Assembly (NCBI RefSeq): GCF_024623785.1
Contig: NZ_JANKBZ010000014.1
Location: 124,001-188,000 of the forward strand
Origin: Archangium lipolyticum
GTDB lineage: Bacteria; Myxococcota; Myxococcia; Myxococcales; Myxococcaceae
Length of the DNA: 64,000 bases
Reading direction: 5' to 3'
This document shows, piece after piece, positions 21,396-28,767 of this stretch. Made by a program: the position numbers and the translations under genes. Below the pieces are notes generated by a model. That model searched no databases. It was not told where the DNA came from and saw only the letters and a list, made by a program, of their open reading frames with translations. How positions within the stretch are numbered: the first letter of the stretch is position 1; each line of letters opens with the position of its first letter.

Positions 21396-21614
21396 ATGGC
21401 CGCAACCGATCATCGAAAGCAGAGCCTCTATTTCCCCGAGGACATGTTGGACGAAATCCAGCGCGAGGCGACGCGGCAGGATCGCTCGCTCTCGTGGATC
21501 GTCCAGCAGGCATGGAAGGTAGCTCGGGCCGAGCTGCGCAAGATGCCGTCGCCCAATGACGTGTTCGGGCCGACGCCCTCGCGGCCAGACGGCTCGGGAG
21601 ATTCGCAGTCCTGA
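21396..21614 (+). CDS. Ribbon-helix-helix protein (TIGR04563-like), copy 2
   Basis: A 72-residue paralogue of the preceding gene: HRKQSLYFPEDMLDEIQREA and RSLSWIVQQAWKVARAELR differ from copy 1 at only a few positions over about 45 residues, whereas the tails diverge. Both share the SLYFPE strand, expected to insert into the DNA major groove. The tandem arrangement points to local gene duplication. It ends 25 bases from the convergent lipoprotein gene at 21640. The target is not known; an inverted repeat near their own promoter would be the first place to look. Confidence 0.75.
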   Translation: MAATDHRKQSLYFPEDMLDEIQREATRQDRSLSWIVQQAWKVARAELRKMPSPNDVFGPTPSRPDGSGDSQS

Positions 21615-21639
21615 AGCGTGCGCGCCACGCGCCGCCGGC

Positions 21640-22479
21640 CTACTGCACCACGGGCCGGCCCGGCCGGGCGCAATTGACGAAGACGATCCGCTCAGCCTCC
21701 TCCAGAGGCTGTTTGTCCGTGGCGTGGTTCTTCCGCAGATAGGCCTCGGTGAGGTTGGCGTCCGTGGCCTTGCCGTCCGTCGCGCTCGCCGTGACGGGGT
21801 TGCGTGACAGGTCCTTGCCCGCGTCCTTGAAGATGACGCCGTACCCGTCCCCTCCTCCGAGGAGGAACTCGGCCATGGCCACGCGGTAGCGGATGGAAGG
21901 ATCCGCGCGCGGCGGCAGCGGCACCGTGCGGTCCTTCACCTTGAGCCCCACCACGCGCTGGCCCATGGGGCGCGAGCAGTCCACGCGCACCGTGGTGCCC
22001 TCGGACACGTGCAGGAAGGCGCCGTCCGGCGAGACGATGGGCTGCTCCTCCGGGGACAGCGCCTCCACCGAGTGCTCGAACATGTCCACCAGCTGCTTCT
22101 CGGTGAGGTCCACCGTGATGACGGCGTTCTCGAAGAGGAGGATCTCGTGCAGCAGGCCGTTCTTCAGGGGGCCCCTGGGCACGGAGGTGCGGGTGACGCA
22201 CAGGCCCTCGGCGCGCAGCGAGCCCCCGTTGACGATGCCGAGCTCGGCGGGGGCCTTGGAGCCGTCCTCCGCGTGGAGGAAGGCGTCCGCGGCGAGCTGG
22301 CCGAGCGCGTTGTTGTCGTGCCGGGTGAAGGGCTTGTCGAGGAAGACGTCCTGGGCCAGGTAGCCGACGATGGAGTTCGGATCGTCCACCAGCGGCTGGC
22401 ACTGGTCGTTGAACTGCATGCAGCCGAGACCCGGCGCGAGGGCCACGGCGAGAACGGCGGCGGTGAGCGTGCGGGACAT
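21640..22479 (-). CDS. Lipoprotein made of a 5'-nucleotidase C-terminal domain only
   Basis: A 279-residue lipoprotein (signal ending APGLGC, Cys near residue 20). The mature part aligns by eye with the C-terminal substrate-binding domain of UshA/5'-nucleotidases: LGQLAADAFLHAE, LGIVNGGSLRAEG, VTRTSVPRGPLKNGLL, VDLTEKQLVDMFEHSVEAL and AMAEFLLGGGDGYGVIF. The N-terminal metallophosphatase domain, which supplies the metal ligands, is absent, so nucleotidase activity is not expected; a binding role is likelier. Its ATG shares a base with the stop of the upstream receptor gene (TGATG), so the two are an operon. Confidence 0.8.
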   Translation of the reverse strand: MSRTLTAAVLAVALAPGLGCMQFNDQCQPLVDDPNSIVGYLAQDVFLDKPFTRHDNNALGQLAADAFLHAEDGSKAPAELGIVNGGSLRAEGLCVTRTSVPRGPLKNGLLHEILLFENAVITVDLTEKQLVDMFEHSVEALSPEEQPIVSPDGAFLHVSEGTTVRVDCSRPMGQRVVGLKVKDRTVPLPPRADPSIRYRVAMAEFLLGGGDGYGVIFKDAGKDLSRNPVTASATDGKATDANLTEAYLRKNHATDKQPLEEAERIVFVNCARPGRPVVQ

Positions 22480-25346
22480 CAGTTGCGGGCCCTCAGGGTG
22501 AGGAAGGCGGAGACGCCCTCGCGTGGCAGCAGGCCGGACATGCGGTCCGGGCGGGGGACGTCGTCGCGCAGGTCGGAGTCGAAGACGTTGTGCACCACCA
22601 CGGCCAGCTCGAAGCGGTCGGCGATGGGCTCGGTGCGCAGTTGCGCGGTGATGAGGCTGTAGGAGGGAATCTTGTAGCGGCGGATGAGCTCCAGCACGCT
22701 GCGGGTGTTGTTGCGCCGCTCGGCACCGGCGCGCACCACGAGATCGAAGTTGATGAAGTCACCGATGGGCATGGACACGCCCGCGTTGAAGCGCGCCTGG
22801 GGGATGTCGGTGAGGTACTTGTGGTTGGTGGGCAGCTCCTGGTCCTCGGCGCGGAAGAGGCTGGCGTTCACCCACGCGTTGGCGCGCTTGGAGGCCTCCA
22901 GCCGGGCCTCGCCCTCCACGCCGTAGACGAGCACGCCCAGCTCGCGGTTGCGCACCGGGACGATGTTGCCCGAGATGTCCACGGCCATGATGGGGTTGGA
23001 GAAGCTCTCGAGGAAGGCGTTGGTGCGCAGACGCACGCGCGCATCACCCGCGGCCTGGACGAGATCCGCGCCGACCTCGAAGGTGTTCACCACGGCGGGC
23101 TTCAGGTCCGCGTTTCCCTCGAAGCGGCCCTGGTTGTAGTCCGTGTCCGGGATGGTCTCCACCAGCTCCTGGAGCGTGGGCGGACGGAAGGCGCGGCCGT
23201 AGAGCAGCTTGAGGACGAGCGAGTCCGTGGCGGAGAAGACGAGCCCCACGCGCGGGTTGATGGTGGGCACCAGGTGGGTGCCGGTGATGAGGTTGGAGTC
23301 GTCGACGGTGGGCAGCTGGGTGGCGTCCACGCGCACGCCGAGGGTGAGCGTGAGCGGCTCCACCACCGTCCACTGGTCCTGCGCGAAGGCGCCCAGCGAC
23401 AGGCGCCGCGCGGCCGCGCCATCGGCGAGCTCGAGGATGTCCACCAGCCCCTCGGGCGTGGTCAGCTCGGCACGGCGCCGGCTGTCGAGGGTGTAGTTCG
23501 TCGCGTAGCTGTAGTCGCCCAGCATCTGCAGCTCGCCCACGGCCCCCACCGAGAGCCGGTTGCCCTCGAACAGGGAGATGTCCGAGTCCACGCTGACGCC
23601 GATCGTGCGCACGGTGACGCGGGTCTGCTCCTGCATGCCCTCGGGGAAGAGCTGGTTGTCGTCGGGGCCGGTGCGGAAGTCGTTCGGGCCGATGTGGAAG
23701 AGCCGATCCGTGTGCTGCTGGTCCCCGTAGAGGCGCGCGCGCAGCCGCACCTGCTCGTTCAGCTCGTGCTCGTAGGTGACGTCGCCGAGGAACACCTGCC
23801 ACCCCAGGCGCGAACCCGGGCCCGCGGTGTCGAAGAGGCCCATCAGGGCATCGCGGTCCTCGGAGATCAGCCGCGCGGAGACGTTGAGGTGCCCCTTGGG
23901 CGCCACGTCGAGCTCGGCCCCCAGGCCCAGGTTGAGCAGGAAGCGTCTGTCCTGGGTGTAGCCGACGGGATCCAACGGGTCGCGCATCTTCTGGGCGAGC
24001 GTCTCCGCGTCGAGCGCGTCCGTCTCGATGGGGGAAGAGTCCCCCTGCTGGTACCAGACGTCCGCGTCACCGAAGAGCTTGAAACCGCCGAAGGAGTGGG
24101 CCCCGGAGGCGTGACCATCGAAGGAGGTGGCCAACCGGTCGTCGAGCGCGGGAAAGCCGCCACCGGAGACGGCCGCGAGGAAGCCCTCGTTCCGCCAGGT
24201 GACGAGGTTCACCACGGCGAGGAAGGCGCCAGCGCCGTACAGCGCCGAGCCGGGCCCACGGATGACCTCGATGCGCTCGAGGTTCTCCACCGGCAGGTTC
24301 ATCAGCGCCTTGCCATCGAAGAAGTTGTTGAGGCGCTGGCCATTGAGGAGGAAGAGCACCTCGGCGTCATTGCGCAGGCCGCGGATGGCGACGCGGTGGA
24401 AGCCCTGCACGTCGCGGCTGATGGTGAGGCCGGGCACCACGTCCAGCACGTCCGCCACCGTGCGGGCCCCGAGCGCGCGGATCTGCTCGCGCCCGAAGGA
24501 GGCGCCGATGGCGGGCACCTTCTTCACCGACTCCTCGTGCCGGGTGGCGAGCGCCAGGGTGTCCTCGGCGGTGTAGAGGGCCAGGTCCTCCTCCAGCGCG
24601 GAGCGCTCGGGCGGGGGCTCGGTGGGCTCGGCTGGCCGCGAGGACCGTGCGAGGGCCGAGCGCGAGGAGGCATTCTCCGGGTCCGGGGGCAGGTCGGCGG
24701 ACAGTGCCGCCATGGCGTCATCGGAAGACGTGGCCTTCCGGGTCGGCTCGGCCCGGGTCTCGGCCTTCGGAGCCGGTTCCGCCTTCTGCGCCGGCTCGGC
24801 CTTCTGCGCCGGCTGACCCCTCCGGGTGGACTCGGCTCTGCGGGAAACGGGCTCCGGCTCGGAGGTCCGGGCAGACGCGGCCGAGGCAGCGGCACGCGGC
24901 GTGGGAGCCGGCTCCGGAGCGGGCCGGGACGTGGTGAGCGGGGTTCGCGTGGAGGGCACCTGCCCCACGACGATGACGCGGACCGGGCGGGTGGCGCTCT
25001 TGAAGAGAGGCACGCGGTCCCCGTCGGGGGTGTAGCCCTCCATGTAGTACTCGACGCCGGGCGGCGCGACGTTCGTCCCGGGGATGACACCCCGGTAGAG
25101 ATCGCCGTACTGCAACTCCATGGGCGCTTCCGTATAGGGCTCGCCGGGTCCCCGGTAGCGGATGACGACGCGCTGGATGCGCTGGGTCCCGGTGAGCACG
25201 CCGTCGACCACCAGCGTCGCCCCGGGCTCCGCCTGGGCGGGCGCGGTGTGGAGCAGGGTCGACTGCTCCTGGGCGGAAACAGGCAACGCCGCGAGGAGCA
25301 CCAGCGCGACGAGGATGGTGGGGGGGCTCGGGAGTGCGGACTTCAC
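22479..25346 (-). CDS. TonB-dependent outer-membrane receptor with N-terminal extension
   Basis: A 955-residue receptor. After a signal peptide (cleavage near PVSAQ) comes an extra ~100-residue beta domain (TLVVDGVLTGTQRIQRVVI, GVEYYMEGYTPDG). Then a ~120-residue Ala/Pro/Glu/Arg linker contains AQKAEP, AQKAEP and APKAE in tandem. The plug follows (VADVLDVVPGLTISRDV, GFHRVAIRGLRNDAEVLFLLNG, VENLERIEVIRGPGSALYGAGA). The remainder is a long barrel ending in a short Arg/Asn tail (SAFLTLRARN). Such receptors import siderophores, haem, cobalamin or sugars with TonB energy. The operon partner is a nucleotidase-domain lipoprotein and the divergent neighbour is ChaN-like, so the ligand could be iron/haem or a nucleotide; the sequence does not decide. 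Confidence 0.88.
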   Translation of the reverse strand: MKSALPSPPTILVALVLLAALPVSAQEQSTLLHTAPAQAEPGATLVVDGVLTGTQRIQRVVIRYRGPGEPYTEAPMELQYGDLYRGVIPGTNVAPPGVEYYMEGYTPDGDRVPLFKSATRPVRVIVVGQVPSTRTPLTTSRPAPEPAPTPRAAASAASARTSEPEPVSRRAESTRRGQPAQKAEPAQKAEPAPKAETRAEPTRKATSSDDAMAALSADLPPDPENASSRSALARSSRPAEPTEPPPERSALEEDLALYTAEDTLALATRHEESVKKVPAIGASFGREQIRALGARTVADVLDVVPGLTISRDVQGFHRVAIRGLRNDAEVLFLLNGQRLNNFFDGKALMNLPVENLERIEVIRGPGSALYGAGAFLAVVNLVTWRNEGFLAAVSGGGFPALDDRLATSFDGHASGAHSFGGFKLFGDADVWYQQGDSSPIETDALDAETLAQKMRDPLDPVGYTQDRRFLLNLGLGAELDVAPKGHLNVSARLISEDRDALMGLFDTAGPGSRLGWQVFLGDVTYEHELNEQVRLRARLYGDQQHTDRLFHIGPNDFRTGPDDNQLFPEGMQEQTRVTVRTIGVSVDSDISLFEGNRLSVGAVGELQMLGDYSYATNYTLDSRRRAELTTPEGLVDILELADGAAARRLSLGAFAQDQWTVVEPLTLTLGVRVDATQLPTVDDSNLITGTHLVPTINPRVGLVFSATDSLVLKLLYGRAFRPPTLQELVETIPDTDYNQGRFEGNADLKPAVVNTFEVGADLVQAAGDARVRLRTNAFLESFSNPIMAVDISGNIVPVRNRELGVLVYGVEGEARLEASKRANAWVNASLFRAEDQELPTNHKYLTDIPQARFNAGVSMPIGDFINFDLVVRAGAERRNNTRSVLELIRRYKIPSYSLITAQLRTEPIADRFELAVVVHNVFDSDLRDDVPRPDRMSGLLPREGVSAFLTLRARN

Positions 25347-25454
25347 GGGTAATCCGGATGCTCCTCCGAGGGGTTCGGTACGTCAAGGAAGGGGGGTGGG
25401 CCCGGCCGCCGAATTTTTGCCGGGGTGGCGGGCGCGTGCGAGTTGTGACCGTCC

Positions 25455-27011
25455 ATGCGCGCGTCGCTCGCTCTCCACCTCGCCCTGTTCCGCCGCCAGA
25501 AAGCCCAGATCGCCCGGGCCATCGAGGGGCAGTCGGTGGCCTTCCGGGCCTATGAGGCCCGCTACCGCCGGCGCACCTCGGAGTATCGGAGGGTGCTGCC
25601 CGCCTCGGCGGTGTCCCAGCAGGTGCAGGCGGCGGACGTGGTGTACGTGGGCGACTACCACACGCTGCCGCTGGCACAGGAGACGTACCTGGAGCTCGTC
25701 GAGGGCACGCGTGAGGCGGGCCGCCGCGTGGTGCTCGCGCTCGAGTGCGTGGAGGGCCGTCACCAGTCAGCGGTGGAGGCATATCTGGCGGGCCGCCTCG
25801 CGGAGCGCTCGCTGCTCGCCCGCCTGGGCCATGGCGTGGGCCAGGGGAACGGGGCCTGGTCGGGCCTGCGCTCGCTGCTGGCTTACGCGAAGCGTCATCG
25901 GCTGCAGGTGGTGGGCATCGACCGGCGGGCGCAGGGCGAGCGCTCCCTGGAGCTGCGGGACGCGTACGCGGCGGAGCGGATCGCCCGGGCGGTGCGGGCG
26001 GAGGATCGGCCGCGGGTGATGGTGCTGGTGGGCCAGTACCACGTGGCGCCCTGCCATCTCCCGGCGCAGGTGGAGCGGGCACTGGGCGAGGGGCACGGGC
26101 TGCGCGGGCTCGTGGTGTACCAGAACGCCGAGGGCGTGTACTGGCGGCTGGCGCGCGAGGGCAAGGCGGGCGCGGCGCAGGCGGTGGAGCTGCCGGACGG
26201 CTCGCTGTGCCTGCTGAACGCCTCGCCGGTGGTGTGCCAGCAGAGCTTCCTGGACTACCTGGAGGCGGAGTCCGGGGACTCGCCGCTGCGGGAGCGGAGC
26301 GCGGCGGAGCGCTTCCGGGAGATGGCGAGCCTCATCGGGCGGCTGGCGGGAGTACCGGTGGGCCGGGCACTGGACGAGGTGGAGGTGGTGACGGCGGCGG
26401 ACGAGGACGCGCTGGTGCGCATCCAGCAGCGGGGCCGCTTCACGCAGGGCGAGCTGCTGCAACTGCGGCGGCACATCCTGTCGCGGGAGAGCTGCTACAT
26501 CCCCCGGGCGCGGACGGCGTACCTGGCCTCGCTGTCGCTGAACCACGCGGCCGAGGAGGCGGCGCACTTCGTGCGGCACTGCGCGGTGGGAGACGCGATG
26601 GATTCTCCGCGGCGGGCCTCGGACGCGTTCTACGCGCGGTGCCTGGAGGAGGCGCTGGGGTTCTTCGGCTCGAAGCTGGTGAACCCGCGGCGCAGCTGCC
26701 TGGGCCCGGGCGAGTGGGCACTGCGCTTCGCCCAGGCACGAGGCGTGGAGCGGCAGATCGCCGCGTTCGTGCTTGCACACAAGGCGGCGGAGGTGGAGGT
26801 GCCCGACGAGGCGGTGAAGCTGCTGCCCCTGCGCAAGGACCGGCTCTTCCACGGCGTCAGCCACGCGCTGGGGTACCTGCTCGGAGACGCGCTGTACCGG
26901 GGCTTCGACGGAGATCAGGTGGACAAGGCGGACCTGCGGGCCCTGTTCCGCAATCCGTTGGAGGACCCGCGCGCCACGTATTTCGACTGGGTCCGCCGGC
27001 TCTCCGTGTGA
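25455..27011 (+). CDS. ChaN-like (haem-binding lipoprotein family) protein, cytoplasmic form
   Basis: A 518-residue protein whose N-terminal ~270 residues carry the ChaN/DUF399 pattern: VVYVGDYHTLPLAQETYLEL near 58-77, VVLALECVEGRHQ, YLAGRLAERSLL, VVGIDRRAQGE and VMVLVGQYHVAPCHLPAQV. The C-terminal ~240 residues are extra, mainly helical, and end with a YRGFDGDQVDKADLR segment. There is no signal peptide or lipobox, unlike classical ChaN lipoproteins. ChaN of Campylobacter binds haem, and the gene diverges from the TonB receptor operon, which suggests but does not prove a link to iron uptake. The intergenic 108 bases have no clear consensus promoter. Confidence 0.65.
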   Translation: MRASLALHLALFRRQKAQIARAIEGQSVAFRAYEARYRRRTSEYRRVLPASAVSQQVQAADVVYVGDYHTLPLAQETYLELVEGTREAGRRVVLALECVEGRHQSAVEAYLAGRLAERSLLARLGHGVGQGNGAWSGLRSLLAYAKRHRLQVVGIDRRAQGERSLELRDAYAAERIARAVRAEDRPRVMVLVGQYHVAPCHLPAQVERALGEGHGLRGLVVYQNAEGVYWRLAREGKAGAAQAVELPDGSLCLLNASPVVCQQSFLDYLEAESGDSPLRERSAAERFREMASLIGRLAGVPVGRALDEVEVVTAADEDALVRIQQRGRFTQGELLQLRRHILSRESCYIPRARTAYLASLSLNHAAEEAAHFVRHCAVGDAMDSPRRASDAFYARCLEEALGFFGSKLVNPRRSCLGPGEWALRFAQARGVERQIAAFVLAHKAAEVEVPDEAVKLLPLRKDRLFHGVSHALGYLLGDALYRGFDGDQVDKADLRALFRNPLEDPRATYFDWVRRLSV

Positions 27012-27129
27012 CCCTCGGGGGGTTTGGTCCCCTACCCGCCCCTCGTCACCAATCTTTCGCAAGCCTCCTCGCCTGCTTCACGGTGGGTAGGCGGTGGCGC
27101 CCGACGGTGACGTGCACAACGTCCGGAGC

Positions 27130-28281
27130 ATGAAAGCTCTAACCTATGAAGGACCGTACCGGGTCGCGGTGCGTGAGAAGCCCGATCCGAAGATCGAGCA
27201 TCCCCAGGACGGCATCGTCCGCGTGACGAGCGCGGCGATCTGTGGCTCCGACCTCCACCTGTTGCACGGGCTCATGCCGGACACCCGCATCGGGTTCACG
27301 TTCGGCCACGAGTTCACGGGCATCGTGGAGGAGGTCGGCCCCGGGGCCCAGGGCATCAAGAAGGGCGACCGGGTGATGCTGCCGTTCCAGATCTTCTGTG
27401 GCGGCTGCTACTACTGCACCCGCGGCCTCACCGCGTGCTGTGACAGCACCAACCCAGCAACCGACGCGGGGACCGGTATCTACGGCTACTCGCACACCAT
27501 GGGAGGCTACGACGGCGGCCAGGCCGAATACGTCCGCGTTCCCTTCATTGGAGTGGACGCCGAGAAGATCCCCGATGACGTCGAGGACCTCGACGCCCTG
27601 CCCATCACGGATGCGTTCTCCACCGGCTACCAGGCCGCCGAGATGTGCGACCTCAAGGGGGGCGAGACCGTCCTGGTCCTCGGGTGTGGCCCGGTCGGCC
27701 TGTTCGCGATGTGGTCGGCCTGGGCGATGGGCGCCGGCCGCGTCATCGCCGTGGACCACATCGACTACCGCCTCGAGTTCGCGAGGAACTGGTTCGGCGT
27801 CGAGACGCTCAACTTCAAGGACCTCGATCTCGTCACCACGGTGAAGGGAATGACGGAGGGCCGCGGCGCCGATGCCACCATCGACGCGGTCGGCTGCGAG
27901 GCGGCGGGCTCGCCCGTGCATCGCGTGCTCGGCGTCTACGGGAAGCTGGAGGCCGGGTCTCCACAGGCCATCAACTTCGCCATCCACGCCACGCGCAAGG
28001 CCGGGACGATCTCCCTCATTGGCGGCTATGGCCCACCGTTCAACGGCGTCGACATCGGCACCTTCATGAACAAGGCGCAGACGATGCGCACCGGCCAGGC
28101 CAGCGTGAAGCGCTACATGCCGCACCTGCTCGAGCACGTCCGGGCCGGGCGGATCCAACCGAAGAAGGTCTTCACCCACCGCCTGCCGCTGGAGCAGGCC
28201 TCCCTCGGCTACCACACGTTCGCCCAGAAGCGTGACGGCTGCATCAAGGTGGCGCTCTTCCCCAACGGAACCCTTCACTAG
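27130..28281 (+). CDS. Zinc-dependent alcohol/formaldehyde dehydrogenase (MDR)
   Basis: A 383-residue medium-chain dehydrogenase. Catalytic zinc ligands: Cys in ICGSDLHLLHG and His-Glu in FGHEFTGIVEEVG; the structural zinc site reads CGGCYYCTRGLTACC. The NAD(P) fold VLVLGCGPVGLFAMW and the following DHIDYRLEFAR are clear. It resembles the formaldehyde/glutathione-independent dehydrogenase branch (NxxFxMNKAQTxRTGQ near the C-terminus). The ATG at 27130 begins the conserved MKALTYEGPYRV. It is followed after 13 bases by a small unknown gene, probably in the same transcript. Confidence 0.85.
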   Translation: MKALTYEGPYRVAVREKPDPKIEHPQDGIVRVTSAAICGSDLHLLHGLMPDTRIGFTFGHEFTGIVEEVGPGAQGIKKGDRVMLPFQIFCGGCYYCTRGLTACCDSTNPATDAGTGIYGYSHTMGGYDGGQAEYVRVPFIGVDAEKIPDDVEDLDALPITDAFSTGYQAAEMCDLKGGETVLVLGCGPVGLFAMWSAWAMGAGRVIAVDHIDYRLEFARNWFGVETLNFKDLDLVTTVKGMTEGRGADATIDAVGCEAAGSPVHRVLGVYGKLEAGSPQAINFAIHATRKAGTISLIGGYGPPFNGVDIGTFMNKAQTMRTGQASVKRYMPHLLEHVRAGRIQPKKVFTHRLPLEQASLGYHTFAQKRDGCIKVALFPNGTLH

Positions 28282-28294
28282 GACGGAGACCCCG

Positions 28295-28744
28295 ATGAAT
28301 CCCACGCCAGAGCTGAGCACTCCGGAGAGAATCCAGAAGCGGTCCGGGTACCAGTCCCTTCAGCCCGTGACGAGACCGGACTACTGGGGCGTCGACCTCG
28401 ACCCGTCCCGCCGGCCGGGTGTCCCGATGATGCGGGAGAACCCCCAGCCGTGGCCGAACACGCGCTTCCCACCGGAGCGCCAGCCGGGTGAGCCGACCTC
28501 ACCCATGCACGGCCGCCCCAACAAGACCATGCCGCCGGTCTTCGGCACCGCCGTCCCGCTGCGCGGCCTCTCCGGTGCGATCCGTAGGTTCGCCTACAGC
28601 TACCCGGACCACTACCCGAGCCACTGGTTCCTGAAGATGCTCGGGGACCGCGTCGACTTCTGGAGCTACCGCGCCCGGCGCGTCCTGCCGGTGGTGGTGC
28701 CGTTCGCGGTGCTGGGCTTCCTCGGCGGCCTGGTCCGCCGTTGA
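28295..28744 (+). CDS. Small protein with one C-terminal membrane segment
   Basis: A 149-residue protein encoded 13 bases after the dehydrogenase. The first ~110 residues are Pro/Arg-rich (PERIQKRSGYQSLQPVTRPDYWG, PPERQPGEPTSP) and contain GTAVPLRGLSGAIRRFAYSYPDHYPSHW, a charged/aromatic block that looks conserved. Residues about 128-146 (VLPVVVPFAVLGFLGGLV) form a single hydrophobic helix near the C-terminus, so it is probably a tail-anchored inner-membrane protein. I do not recognise a family; similar genes next to this dehydrogenase type suggest a partner role, which is inference. Confidence 0.6.
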   Translation: MNPTPELSTPERIQKRSGYQSLQPVTRPDYWGVDLDPSRRPGVPMMRENPQPWPNTRFPPERQPGEPTSPMHGRPNKTMPPVFGTAVPLRGLSGAIRRFAYSYPDHYPSHWFLKMLGDRVDFWSYRARRVLPVVVPFAVLGFLGGLVRR

Positions 28745-28745
28745 G

Positions 28746-28767
28746 CCACTCCCCGCGCGGGGGGCTA
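28746..28767. terminator. Short bidirectional hairpin between convergent genes
   Basis: CCCCGCGCGGGG (28751-28762) is a perfect palindrome with flanking GCC/GGC pairing, in the 20-base gap between two convergent stop codons. There is no T-tract on either side. Confidence 0.35.

Noticed and set aside
22590-25352. 920-codon plus-strand frame opposite the TonB receptor
   Set aside because: Shadow frame; Gly/Arg/Val/His-biased.
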